From: Stenotrophomonas maltophilia
GTDB lineage: Bacteria > Pseudomonadota > Gammaproteobacteria > Xanthomonadales > Xanthomonadaceae
Direction: 5' to 3'
Assembly: GCF_002138415.1 (NCBI RefSeq)
Contig: NZ_CP015612.1
Location: 3,636,001-3,700,000, forward strand
DNA: 64,000 nt
Numbering within the stretch: position 1 is the first letter of the stretch; every line of letters begins with the position of its first letter. The position numbers and the translations under genes were made by a program. Under the pieces are notes generated by a model. It did no database searches. It saw only the letters and a list, made by a program, of their open reading frames with translations, and was not told the DNA's origin. Shown here in pieces: positions 17,369-26,357 of this stretch.

Positions 17369-18878
17369 TACGGGACAACTCCAGCTTGCGTTGACGCCAG
17401 AAATCGGCGTTCTTGATGCCCAGGGCATCGGGGTCGAAGGTCGGATCGAGGCCGAGCTTCTTCTGTCGTTCGTAATCACGCAGGGCCAGCATGGCCGGCT
17501 TCTGGATGATGAGGATGGCAATGATGTTCAGCCAGGCCATCAGGCCCACGCCGATGTCACCCAGCGCCCAGGCCAGGGTTGCATTATGGAACGCGCCGAA
17601 CACCACCATGCCGATGATGCCCAGGCGCAGTACCAGCACGGTCAGCGGGCGCTTCCTGTTGTGGTTCACATAGCTGAGATTGGTCTCGGCCATGTAGTAG
17701 TACGCCATGATGGTGGTGAAGGCGAAGAAGAAGATCGCAATCGATACGAACGCCGAACCCCAGCCCGGCAGCACCGCTTCCACGCCGGCCTGCGCGTAGC
17801 CCGCACCTTCCGGAATGCCGGCCAGGCCCTGGAAGATCGGCTCGGCGCCGGCCACCGGCGAGTACACGTTGTAGGTGCCGCTGGCCAGGATCAGGAACGC
17901 GGTGGCGGTGCACACCATCATGGTGTCGAAGTAGATGGCGAAGGCCTGCACATAGCCCTGCTTGGCCGGGTGCGAGACTTCCGAGGCGGCTGCAGCGTGC
18001 GGGCCCGAACCCTGGCCAGCCTCATTGGCATAGATGCCACGCTTGATGCCCCACTCCACCGCCAGGCCCATCATCGCGCCGAACGCGGCGTGGGTGCCGA
18101 AGGCACTCTTGAAGATGATGCCGAACATCTCCGGCACGCGATCGTAGTTGATGATCATGATGACGATGGCGGTCAGGATGAAGGCCGCTGCCATGAACGG
18201 CACCACCACCTCGGCGAAGTTGGCGATGCGCTTGACGCCGCCGAAGATCACCACGCCCAGCAGCAGCGCCACCACGATGCCGATACCCAGCTTCAGTGCC
18301 TGCACCGATTCCATGCCCAGCATCTGGCCATCCAGCGGGCCACACAGCGCAGTGCCGCGGCAGGCGTTGATGATGCTGTCGGCGATGGCATTGGCCTGCA
18401 CGCCCGGCATCAGGAAGCCGGCCGCAATGATCGTGGCGATGGCGAAGACCAACGCGTACCACTTCAGGCCCATGGCCTTTTCGATGTAGTACGCGGGGCC
18501 ACCGCGGTAGCGGCCTTCGGCGTCCTTGGTCTTGTAGATCTGCGCCAGCGTACATTCCACGTACGACGTGGACGCGCCGAGGAAGCCCATCACCCACATC
18601 CAGAAGATGGCACCGGGGCCGCCGAAGGCGATGGCGGTGGCCACGCCGGCGATGTTGCCGATGCCCATGCGGCCGGCCATCGACATGGCCAGGGCCTGGA
18701 ACGAGGACACACCGGCGTCGGATTTCTCACCCTTGACGGTGAGGCGGCACATCTCGATAAAGCCGCGGATCTGCATGAAACGCGTGCGCAGGCTGAAGAA
18801 CAGGCCGGCGGCCAGGCACATGAAGATCAGCGCCTTGCTCCAGATGATGCTGTTGATGAAATGTACGGTAGCTTCCAC
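17361..18878 (-). CDS. Sodium:alanine symporter (AGCS family)
   Basis: This is a 505-residue inner-membrane transporter with about 11 TM segments. It carries the family signature ANEAGQGSGPHAAAASEVSH. AGCS proteins import alanine or glycine with Na+. It is the first gene of a two-gene unit with the RNA methyltransferase, whose start codon lies inside its 3' end. The 212-bp region upstream contains a repeat pair at 18983-19082 and no recognisable glycine riboswitch. Confidence 0.92.
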   Translation of the reverse strand: MEATVHFINSIIWSKALIFMCLAAGLFFSLRTRFMQIRGFIEMCRLTVKGEKSDAGVSSFQALAMSMAGRMGIGNIAGVATAIAFGGPGAIFWMWVMGFLGASTSYVECTLAQIYKTKDAEGRYRGGPAYYIEKAMGLKWYALVFAIATIIAAGFLMPGVQANAIADSIINACRGTALCGPLDGQMLGMESVQALKLGIGIVVALLLGVVIFGGVKRIANFAEVVVPFMAAAFILTAIVIMIINYDRVPEMFGIIFKSAFGTHAAFGAMMGLAVEWGIKRGIYANEAGQGSGPHAAAASEVSHPAKQGYVQAFAIYFDTMMVCTATAFLILASGTYNVYSPVAGAEPIFQGLAGIPEGAGYAQAGVEAVLPGWGSAFVSIAIFFFAFTTIMAYYYMAETNLSYVNHNRKRPLTVLVLRLGIIGMVVFGAFHNATLAWALGDIGVGLMAWLNIIAILIIQKPAMLALRDYERQKKLGLDPTFDPDALGIKNADFWRQRKLELSRSE

Positions 18879-18982
18879 GCGCGCTCTCTCCAGTCGGCGG
18901 GTTGTAAGGACGTCCCGTCGGCTGGAGGGGACCGGTCGATTCTCCCTGATCGAAGGCCGCTGCGGTAGCGCCAGAAGGATGG

Positions 18983-19082
18983 GAGCGGATCCCTTGCGCA
19001 GCGCGCAAGGGCTCTGACCCCGGTTCTACCGTTTGGCGGGTTGGAGTCAGAGCCCTTTTCTGGCGAAAAGGGATCCGACCCC
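18983..19082. repeat. Paired GGGGTC-type stem-loops
   Basis: The first hairpin is 18983-19021 (GGAGCGGATCCCTTGCGC pairing with GCGCAAGGGCTCTGACCCC). The second is 19043-19082 (GGAGTCAGAGCCCTTTTC pairing with GAAAAGGGATCCGACCCC). They sit between the GNAT gene 3' end and the alanine symporter start, where transcript separation is needed. Confidence 0.7.
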
Positions 19083-19090
19083 GCGCGTGT

Positions 19091-19675
19091 TCAGGGCAGT
19101 TGCGTGCGCACCCGGGCAAAGCGGCGCAGGTCGTGCAGGACACCGCGCTTGTAGACGGCGCAGCGGGCCGTGCCCTCTTCGGCAAAGCCATTGGCCAGCA
19201 GCACGCGGGCCGAGCCTTCGTTGAAGTCCAGCACCTCGGCCTGCAGCCTGAACAGGCGCAGCTCGTCCATCACCCAAGGGGCAAACAGGGCCACGACGCG
19301 CGTCATCACGCCCTGCCCCCACTGCGACTGGCCCAGCCAGTAGCCCAGTTCCGCGGTATGCCCGCGCTCGGCCGTGCCTGGCTGCGCGCCGACGCTGCCG
19401 CAGGCCTGGCCGTCGATCTCGATGGCCAGGTTCAGGGTGCCCGGGGCCAGCACGCGGCCAGCCAGGAAGGCCTCGCCATCCTCGCGCGTGTACGGGTACG
19501 GGAAGCGGTCACGCAGGCCGCGCGACACTTCGGCATCGTTGGCGTGGCGCAGCAGCGATTCCAGATCATCCGGGCGCCAGGGGCGCAGGCAGAAGCCCTC
19601 GCCCTGCAGGTCTGGGGTCAGAGCCCTTTCCCTTTGGGAAAGGGATCCGACTCCGCTGGCGGTCAGGTCAGGCAT
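19091..19675 (-). CDS. GNAT-family N-acetyltransferase (RimJ/RimL type) with a repeat-encoded N-terminus
   Basis: This is a 194-residue acetyltransferase. From about residue 25 it matches RimJ/RimL-type GNATs: FCLRPWRPDDLESLLRHAN, ELGYWLGQSQWGQGVMTRVVAL (acetyl-CoA loop) and VLDFNEGSARVLLANGFAEEG. The first ~24 residues (MPDLTASGVGSLSQRERALTP) are largely encoded by a copy of the intergenic GGGGTC stem-loop (19614-19653), lying in frame. ATG 19675 overlaps the stop of the RND gene, so it is coupled to the efflux operon. A non-ATG start inside or after the repeat is also possible. The substrate is unknown. Confidence 0.8.
   Translation of the reverse strand: MPDLTASGVGSLSQRERALTPDLQGEGFCLRPWRPDDLESLLRHANDAEVSRGLRDRFPYPYTREDGEAFLAGRVLAPGTLNLAIEIDGQACGSVGAQPGTAERGHTAELGYWLGQSQWGQGVMTRVVALFAPWVMDELRLFRLQAEVLDFNEGSARVLLANGFAEEGTARCAVYKRGVLHDLRRFARVRTQLP
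19614..19653. repeat. GGGGTC-type stem-loop inside a coding region
   Basis: GGGGTCAGAGCCCTTTCCC and GGGAAAGGGATCCGACTCC form a hairpin within the 5' end of the GNAT gene. It is the only member of the family in this window that appears to be translated. In the mRNA the hairpin would start about 20 bases after the start codon. Confidence 0.8.
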
Positions 19676-22600
19676 GGCCACCCACCGAGGGCGATTCCGC
19701 TTCCTGCTTCTCCAGTTCACGCTTCACCGCTTCCGGCGAGCGGGTGTACGGGGCCAGCCGCGCGTAGAACGCCGGCACCACGAACAGCGACAGGAAGGTG
19801 GAGAGGGTCACGCCGAAGATGATCACGATGCCGATGGTGCCACGGCTGGCCGAACCCGGGCCACCGGCCACCACCAGCGGGATCGCGCCGACCACGGTGG
19901 CGATCGAGGTCATCAGGATCGGGCGCAGGCGCACCATCGCCGATTCGATGATCGCCTCGCGCACGGTTCTTCCGTCGTCACGCAGCTGGTTGGCGAATTC
20001 GACGATGAGGATGCCGTTCTTCGCGGCCAGGCCGACCAGCATGACGATGCCGATCTGACTGAACAGGTTCACCGTGCCACCACTCACCCACAACCCGACC
20101 AGCGCACCGAGCACGCCCAGCGGCACGGTCAGCATGATGGTGAGCGGGTGGATGAAGCTCTCGAACTGCGCGGCCAGCACCAGATAGACCACCAGCAGGG
20201 CCATCGCGAAGGTCAGCAGCACCGCGCCACCAGCGCTCTGGTACTCACGCGATTCGCCCTTCCAGTTCACCTGCGCGTACTGCGGCAGCTCTTCGCGCGT
20301 GACCTGCTGCGCCCAGGCGATGGCCTCACCCAGCGGATAGCCCGGCGCCAGGCCGGCGTTGATGGTGATCGAGCGCAGGCGGTTGAAGCGGTTCAGGGTG
20401 CCGGCCTCGGCCACTTCGCTCAGCGTGACCAGGTTGGACAGCGGCACCAGTTCGCCGGAGGTGGCGCGCACGCGGATCGCGGCCAGGTCGGCTGGGCTGG
20501 CACGGCCATCACGGCCGGCCTGCACCAGCACGTCGTACTCCTCGCCGTTGTCGACGAAGGTGGTGACACGGCGCGAACCCATCATGGTTTCCAGCGCCGA
20601 ACCGATCGCGGTGACCGGCACGCCGAGGTCGGCCGCGCGCTGGCGGTCGATGTTCACCCGCATCTGCGGCCGGGTTTCCTTGTAGTCCGAGTCCGGGCCG
20701 ACCAGGCCGGGATTGTCGGCCATGCGCAGCAGGATGCGGTCGCGCCACTGCGCGATCTCGGCATATTCCGGGCCACCCAGTACGATCTGGAACGGCTGGC
20801 CGCCGCTGCGCACCAGGCCACCGCCCACCTGCGTGCGTACGCGCACGCCACGGATGGTATCCAGCTCCTTCTGCAGTTCGTTGGCCACTTCCGGCGTGCC
20901 CTCGCTGCGCTGGCGCCACGGCTGCAGGAAGATGCTGACGCGGCCGGTGTGCATTTCCTCGCTGGCGCCCCAGCCACCCGGCACGCGCGGGTTGGCGCGC
21001 ACGATGGGTTTGTCCGGGCCGACATGCGGTGCCAGCATTGCCTCCACCTGCTGCACCTGCTGCACGGTGTAGTCGTAGCCGGCGCCTTCCGGGCCGTCGA
21101 TCATGATCTGGAACGAACCGCGGTCTTCGGCCGGCGCCAGTTCCGACGGCAGCAGTTTGAGCAGGCCCCAGCTGGCGGCCAGTGCGGCCACCATCACCAG
21201 CAGGTAGATCCAGGTGCGGTCGACGTGGTGGTCGAGCACGCGGCCATAGGCGCCCGCCAGACGCTCCAGATTGCGGTTGACGAAGCCATGCAGGCCACGC
21301 GGCGCGTGCCCGGTGTGCGGCTTGAGCAGCTTGGAGGCCATCATTGGCGTCAGCGTCAGCGCCACGAAGGCGGACAAGGCCACCGCGGCAGCCAGCGCCA
21401 CCGCCAGCTCGCGGAACAGGCGCCCGGTGTTGCCTTCCAGGAATCCAACCGGCAGGAATACCGCCACCAGCACCGCGGTGGTAGCAATCACCGCGAAGGC
21501 GACCTGCGCGGTACCGCGCTTGGAAGCGACCAGCGGCGGTTCGCCCAGATCGATGCGGCGCTGCACGTTCTCCACCACCACGATCGCATCGTCCACCACC
21601 AGGCCGATGCACAGCACCAGGGCAAGCAGGGTCAGCAGGTTGATCGAGAAATCGAATGCATACAGCGCGATGAAGGCGGCGACCAGGCACACCGGCACCG
21701 TCACTGCGGGAATCAATGCGGCGCGGAAGCTGCCGAGGAACAGCCAGATCACCGCCAGCACCAGGATCATCGCTTCCACCAGCGTGGCGTAGACGCGGTC
21801 CACTGCGGCTTCGATGAAGGTGGTGTTGTCGAAGGCGACGAAGATCTGCGTGCCCTTGGGCAGGGTCAGTGCAACCCGCTCCGCCTCGGCGCGCGCGACA
21901 CGGGCCACGTCCAGCGAGTTGGCGGTGGAGGTCTTGACGATGCCCAGGCCGATGCCCGGCTCGCCATTGCTTCGGTAGTAGGCGCGGCGCTCAGCCGAGG
22001 CCAGCTCGATCTTCGCCACGTCGCCCATGCGCACCACATAGCCATCGCGGCCCTTGCCCAGCGGAATGGTCGCGAAGTCTTCGGGCTTGATGTAGTTGCG
22101 CTCCACGCGCAGGGTGAAGTCGCGGTCGGTCGACTCGATGCGGCCGGCCGGCAGTTCCACGTTCTCGTTGCGCAGCGCGGTTTCCACATCGCCGGTGGTC
22201 AGCCCACGCGCCGCCAGCTGGTCGCGGTCCAGCCAGATGCGCATTGCGTAGCGCTGGCGGCCGCCGATGCGGACCTGGGCCACGCCGTCGAGGCTGGAGA
22301 AACGGTCGACCACGTAGCGGTCGGCGTAGTCGCTCAGTTCCAGCGTGTCCATGGTCGAGGAGACCATGTTGAACCAGATGATCGGGTCGGCATCGCTTTC
22401 GACCTTGGCGATCTCCGGTGGACGCGCTTCCTCCGGCATGCGGTCGGCGACGCGGCTGACCGCATCGCGCACGTCATTGGCCGCCGCTTCGATATCGCGG
22501 TTGGAGGTGAATTCGATGCTGACCTGCGAGCGGCCGTTGGTGCTGCGCGCGTTGATCGTGTCGATGCCTTCAATGCCGGCCAGCGCGTCTTCCAGCACCT

Positions 22601-22793
22601 GGGTAATGCGGCTTTCGATGACCGCGGCCGAGGCGCCGGTGTAGTCCACCGACACCGAAACGATTGGCGGATCGATGGCCGGCAGTTCGCGCAGGGTCAG
22701 GCGGGTGAAGGACATCACGCCCAGCACCAGCAGCAACAGGCTCATCACCACGGCGAACACCGGCCGCTGGATGGAGATGTCGGACAGCTTCAT
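19668..22793 (-). CDS. RND-family multidrug efflux permease (HAE1 type)
   Basis: This is a 1041-residue inner-membrane proton/drug antiporter with the usual 12 TM helices and two large periplasmic loops. TM4 has the proton-relay pair GLVVDDAIVVVENV, and TM10 has the Lys in GLAAKNGILIVEFANQ. The N-terminus MKLSDISIQRPVFAVVMSLL is typical. It follows its adaptor gene with an ATGA overlap. No outer-membrane channel gene is present, so it would borrow a TolC-like protein, as known for some two-gene Sme systems of S. maltophilia. I cannot assign which Sme pump this is. The GNAT gene is coupled downstream. Confidence 0.95.
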   Translation of the reverse strand: MKLSDISIQRPVFAVVMSLLLLVLGVMSFTRLTLRELPAIDPPIVSVSVDYTGASAAVIESRITQVLEDALAGIEGIDTINARSTNGRSQVSIEFTSNRDIEAAANDVRDAVSRVADRMPEEARPPEIAKVESDADPIIWFNMVSSTMDTLELSDYADRYVVDRFSSLDGVAQVRIGGRQRYAMRIWLDRDQLAARGLTTGDVETALRNENVELPAGRIESTDRDFTLRVERNYIKPEDFATIPLGKGRDGYVVRMGDVAKIELASAERRAYYRSNGEPGIGLGIVKTSTANSLDVARVARAEAERVALTLPKGTQIFVAFDNTTFIEAAVDRVYATLVEAMILVLAVIWLFLGSFRAALIPAVTVPVCLVAAFIALYAFDFSINLLTLLALVLCIGLVVDDAIVVVENVQRRIDLGEPPLVASKRGTAQVAFAVIATTAVLVAVFLPVGFLEGNTGRLFRELAVALAAAVALSAFVALTLTPMMASKLLKPHTGHAPRGLHGFVNRNLERLAGAYGRVLDHHVDRTWIYLLVMVAALAASWGLLKLLPSELAPAEDRGSFQIMIDGPEGAGYDYTVQQVQQVEAMLAPHVGPDKPIVRANPRVPGGWGASEEMHTGRVSIFLQPWRQRSEGTPEVANELQKELDTIRGVRVRTQVGGGLVRSGGQPFQIVLGGPEYAEIAQWRDRILLRMADNPGLVGPDSDYKETRPQMRVNIDRQRAADLGVPVTAIGSALETMMGSRRVTTFVDNGEEYDVLVQAGRDGRASPADLAAIRVRATSGELVPLSNLVTLSEVAEAGTLNRFNRLRSITINAGLAPGYPLGEAIAWAQQVTREELPQYAQVNWKGESREYQSAGGAVLLTFAMALLVVYLVLAAQFESFIHPLTIMLTVPLGVLGALVGLWVSGGTVNLFSQIGIVMLVGLAAKNGILIVEFANQLRDDGRTVREAIIESAMVRLRPILMTSIATVVGAIPLVVAGGPGSASRGTIGIVIIFGVTLSTFLSLFVVPAFYARLAPYTRSPEAVKRELEKQEAESPSVGGHA

Positions 22794-23896
22794 CCGCCGT
22801 GGCCCTCGGCCGAGACCGGTGCAGCGGCTTCAGCGGGCTCTGCACCACTGGCCGGAGCCGCGTCCTTGGCGGCAACCTTCAAGCCCGGGCGCAGCTTGCC
22901 CGTACCGTCCACCACGATGCGCTGGCCCGCTTCCAGGCCCTGCTTGATCTCGACCACGCCGGCACGGCGTGCGCCGGTGATCACGTCCACGCGCTCGACG
23001 CTGTCGTCGGCGGTGATGCGGTACACGAAGGTATCGCGACCGACCTGCACCACGGCAATTTCCGGAATCACCAGCGCCGGGCGCTCGGGGTGGAACAGGC
23101 GCACGTCCAGCAGCATGCCCGGGCGCAGGGCATGGTCACCGTTGGCGAAGTCGGCGCGCACGGTCACCGCACGGGTGGCCGGATCGATGCGTGCATCGAT
23201 GGTGCTGACCACGCCCTCGAAGGTACGGCCCGGCCACGCCACGCTGGTGGCACTGACCTTGTCACCGACGCCCAGCGCGGCCAGTTCCACTTCCGGCACC
23301 TGGAAATCGATGTGCATGTGTTCGATGTCATCGAGCGTGGCGATCACCGTGGTCGGCGTCAGCAATGTGCCGGGGCTGACCTGGCGGATGCCGAGCACAC
23401 CGGCGAACGGCGCACGCACGCGGCGGTCACCGATGTCCGACTGCATCTGCGCCACGCGCGCCTCGGCGGCATCGCGGATCGACTTCTGCGTATCCAGCGT
23501 GGCGCTGGACACCAGTCGCTGCGTGGCCAGCTCACGCTGGCGCCTGTACAGCTGGTCGGCCTCGTGGAAGGTGGCCTGCGCCTGCACCAGCGCTGCCTCC
23601 TGGGCCTGCCCACGCAGGGTCACGATCGGCGCACCGGCAGCAACGTGCTGGCCGCTTTCGAAGTGCACCTTCTCGACGATCTCGCTGACCTTGGCGGTGA
23701 CGCTGATGGATTCGCGCGCCTTGGCCGTGCCCAGTGCCTGCAGGGTGTCGTTCCACTGCCTGGACTGCACGACCTGCGCGGTGACCGGCACCGCTTCTCC
23801 CTGCCGACGTGCGGCGGCCTCCTGTTTGCCTGCGCACCCGGCCAGCACGGCCAGGCTGAGGCCAAGGGCCAGGGTCGAAGCGATACGAGCCAACAT
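22790..23896 (-). CDS. RND efflux periplasmic adaptor (membrane fusion) lipoprotein
   Basis: This is a 368-residue lipoprotein with the lipobox LAGC and Cys21 as the lipidation site. The order is a barrel-sandwich/lipoyl half (SVTAKVSEIVEKVHFESGQHVAAGAPIVTL), an alpha-hairpin (about 95-150), the second lipoyl half (APFAGVLGIRQVSPGTLL), a beta-barrel and a membrane-proximal domain. A Glu/Ala-rich tail ends the protein. It links the RND pump to an outer-membrane channel. ATG 23896 is preferred because it starts the signal sequence; an upstream in-frame start at 23962 has no signal-like leader. It is the first gene of the adaptor-pump-GNAT unit. No regulator is adjacent. Confidence 0.93.
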   Translation of the reverse strand: MLARIASTLALGLSLAVLAGCAGKQEAAARRQGEAVPVTAQVVQSRQWNDTLQALGTAKARESISVTAKVSEIVEKVHFESGQHVAAGAPIVTLRGQAQEAALVQAQATFHEADQLYRRQRELATQRLVSSATLDTQKSIRDAAEARVAQMQSDIGDRRVRAPFAGVLGIRQVSPGTLLTPTTVIATLDDIEHMHIDFQVPEVELAALGVGDKVSATSVAWPGRTFEGVVSTIDARIDPATRAVTVRADFANGDHALRPGMLLDVRLFHPERPALVIPEIAVVQVGRDTFVYRITADDSVERVDVITGARRAGVVEIKQGLEAGQRIVVDGTGKLRPGLKVAAKDAAPASGAEPAEAAAPVSAEGHGG

Positions 23897-24118
23897 GAAC
23901 GGTCCTGATTGATCCACGGCCGCCGAGTGTAGGCAAGGGCCCGCAAAAGCGGTATGTGCCAAGCGTTTACCGGCGTGGAACCAGTGCCGTGATAGCGCCT
24001 TGAATCCGTTCCATGCAAGGCTGGTCGCGGCGGTGTCGGCGTGTGTCGAGGTGTATCCAGCCGCCCATGGCGGCGACAGCCATCGTAGAGTCGAAGCTGC
24101 CCGACGGAGGGCGTCGGG

Positions 24119-24193
24119 CGGGGGCGGATCCTGGCGGGGATCCGGCCCCGTTTTTTTTGCCCAACCGCAACGCCGGGCATGGCCCGGCGCTAC
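24119..24193. repeat. GC-rich hairpin with T-run plus a GTAG-type stem-loop
   Basis: At 24119-24158, CGGGGCGGATCC pairs imperfectly with GGATCCGGCCCCG and is followed by eight Ts, a rho-independent terminator shape on the plus strand although both neighbours are on the minus strand. At 24171-24193, CGCCGGGCATGGCCCGGCG plus CTAC is a GTAG-type repeat. The rest of the 313-bp gap (23897-24209) holds only weak hairpins and presumably the adaptor promoter. Confidence 0.6.
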
Positions 24194-24209
24194 CGTTTCC
24201 GCACGTTGA

Positions 24210-26285
24210 TCAATACCGGTAGTTCACCTTCATCCACAGGCTGCGGCCCGGCTCGTTGATGCGCACCGGGTCGGCGGGGAAGCCGAAGTCGGCGCTGCCG
24301 GCCAGGTTCAGATGCTCGCTGTAGGCACGGTCGAACAGGTTGTCGACGCCCGCGCTGAGCTGCAGCTGCGAACTGAAGCGGTACGCCGCGTTGAGCGCGA
24401 AGGTGGCAAAGCCAGCGCTCGGTCCGAGATCCTGTGCGACCACGTTGCCTTGGCCATCTGCGACACGATGCTGGTGGGTCACCGCGCGCAGCAGTGCACC
24501 GGCGCTCCAGCGCTGGCCTTCCCAGTTCGCACTCAGGCGTGCTTCCAGCGGTGGCATCTGCGGCAGCGGACGCTGCTGGTCGCGGTTCTCGCCCCAGGCA
24601 TAGGCCAACGTGCCGCCCAGCTTCCACTGCTCGGCCACGCTTACTTCCAGCCCGGCTTCAGCACCGGCGATGCGCGCATCAACGTTGCTGGCCTGGCTCA
24701 TGCCCATCATGCCGCTGCCGTGGTAGGTGAACAGGATGTAGTCCTGGATCTGCCCGGCGTACGCCGAAACCCACGCCTGCACGCGCGATCCCTTGTACTG
24801 CAGTCCGACATCGAGCTGGGTGGTGCGCTCAGGCTGCACGCCGGTGAACGCGTTCACTGCACCTGCAGGGCCATGGTTGGGCGAGAACAGCTCCCAGTAG
24901 TCGGGCATGCGTTCACTGTGGCCGAGGCCGGCGTACCAGGTCAGGCCATCGGCCAGATCCTGTTCGTAGCGCAGGAAACCGCTGCCGAGCCATTCCTTGC
25001 GGCGCTGGCCTGCGGTCGAATTGGGCATGTTGCCCATCATGCCGCGGATCGACTGTCGCTCATCGCGCACGCTGGCGCGGTCAATGCGCAGGCCACTGAT
25101 CCACCGTTGGTCGGTTCCGGCACCCAGCGTCAGTTCGGTGAACACGCCATAGCGGCGGAAGTTGGCATCGGTCTCCCAGGCCGCCTGTCGGTAGGTGTCG
25201 CGGCCCATGCCCATACGGCCACGATGGCGGCTGTCCTCGCCGTCCACGCCGGCCACCAGCTGCACGTCCTGCCAGCGCCACTCGGAACTGACCCGACCGC
25301 CCTGGGTACGGCGATCCACGTTCGAGGCCATCGGCATCGGCATCGGCATCGGCATCATGCTGTGCGGGTTCGGCGTGCGCAACGTGTAGTTGTCCATCAC
25401 GTGGTCGGCCTCGTTGTAGTACACGTTGGCCTGCAACGTATCCCACGCACCCGGCAGGTTGCGCTTCTCGAAGCGTGCTGCGTAGCTGGTGCGTTCGAAC
25501 GCGGCACCGTCCATGCCGCGCCCGGCGTAACGCGCGATCGCATCGCCCGCACCGGCGGAGATTTCCAGCAGCGTATCGGCATCCGGCGTCCAGCCGATGG
25601 CCACGTCGCCATTCCACTTGCGCCACTTCGACGGCACCACATCACCGTGGCCATCCTTGTAGTCGTCAGCTTCGGAACGGTTGCCGCTGGCGCGTACATA
25701 GCCGGTCGGATTGCCCAAGGTCAGGTCCAGCACCTGGTCGTTGCGGTTGCGCGAGCCGACCAGCGCACTGGCGTCCGCCCGCAGGCCAGGCTCCTCGAAG
25801 CGCGGCGTATCGCGCTCGAAACGCACGGTGCCAGCCGACGCACCTGCGCCCCAGCGCACGCTCTGCGGGCCCTTGATGATGGTCAGCCGGTCGAAGCTTT
25901 CCGGCGCGATGTAGGACAGCGGGTTGTCCATGCGCGACGGACAGGCACCGATCAGGTTGCCGTCATTGCTGAGGATGTTCAGCCGCGAACCGAACATGCC
26001 GCGCAGCACCGGATCACCATTGGTGCCGCCGTTGCGGATGGCGGAGAAGCCGGGGACGGTCTTCAGGTAGTCGGCGCCATCACTGGCGGGCACCGGCTGC
26101 CGTGGCAGGCGCGGGTCGGTCACCCAGTGCAGCGGCGAGGACGGTGCGGCGGCGGTGACCACCAGCGTGTCGAGGGTACGCGCCTCTTCGGCAGGCGCAG
26201 CGTGGGCCAGTGACGCGGCCACGGCCACGCCAAGGGCAACCGGCAGGCGCGCGCAGGCGCCCGCGGGGCGGGAAGTCATTTTCAT
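24210..26285 (-). CDS. oprC: TonB-dependent copper receptor (OprC/NosA type)
   Basis: This is a 691-residue outer-membrane receptor. A signal peptide (about 1-30) precedes a TonB box (DTLVVTAAAP) and a plug domain at about 60-190 (LKTVPGFSAIRNGGTNGDPVLRGMFGSRLNIL). A 22-strand barrel ends in KVNYRY, with a terminal aromatic residue. It has Met-rich segments expected for copper uptake, notably MMPMPMPMPMAS at about residues 309-320, encoded by a hexanucleotide repeat (25329-25358). OprC-type receptors import Cu ions across the outer membrane. A DUF2946 His/Met-rich protein gene lies 72 bp upstream in the same direction, supporting a copper role. Confidence 0.9.
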   Translation of the reverse strand: MKMTSRPAGACARLPVALGVAVAASLAHAAPAEEARTLDTLVVTAAAPSSPLHWVTDPRLPRQPVPASDGADYLKTVPGFSAIRNGGTNGDPVLRGMFGSRLNILSNDGNLIGACPSRMDNPLSYIAPESFDRLTIIKGPQSVRWGAGASAGTVRFERDTPRFEEPGLRADASALVGSRNRNDQVLDLTLGNPTGYVRASGNRSEADDYKDGHGDVVPSKWRKWNGDVAIGWTPDADTLLEISAGAGDAIARYAGRGMDGAAFERTSYAARFEKRNLPGAWDTLQANVYYNEADHVMDNYTLRTPNPHSMMPMPMPMPMASNVDRRTQGGRVSSEWRWQDVQLVAGVDGEDSRHRGRMGMGRDTYRQAAWETDANFRRYGVFTELTLGAGTDQRWISGLRIDRASVRDERQSIRGMMGNMPNSTAGQRRKEWLGSGFLRYEQDLADGLTWYAGLGHSERMPDYWELFSPNHGPAGAVNAFTGVQPERTTQLDVGLQYKGSRVQAWVSAYAGQIQDYILFTYHGSGMMGMSQASNVDARIAGAEAGLEVSVAEQWKLGGTLAYAWGENRDQQRPLPQMPPLEARLSANWEGQRWSAGALLRAVTHQHRVADGQGNVVAQDLGPSAGFATFALNAAYRFSSQLQLSAGVDNLFDRAYSEHLNLAGSADFGFPADPVRINEPGRSLWMKVNYRY
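25329..25358 (-). repeat. In-frame hexanucleotide repeat encoding Met-Pro units
   Basis: Four perfect tandem copies of ATGCCG (minus strand) encode MPMPMPMP, followed by an ATG, within the copper receptor. Gain or loss of units keeps the frame and changes the number of Met residues in a surface or lumen loop. Confidence 0.85.
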
Positions 26286-26357
26286 CGGAACAGCTCCAAG
26301 GTACGCACGCGCGCACGGCGCCCGGTCAGGCGTCGTGCGGCAGATTCGATAGGGACA

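Noticed and set aside
19668..23896. Naming the efflux genes as a particular Sme pump
   Set aside because: Two-gene RND systems without an outer-membrane gene exist more than once in S. maltophilia, and the sequence alone does not let me tell them apart without a search.
19374..23912. A 1512-codon open frame on the plus strand opposite the RND operon
   Set aside because: It is the antisense shadow of two clearly recognisable minus-strand genes; its product is rich in His/Arg/Gln low-complexity sequence typical of antisense frames in high-GC DNA.
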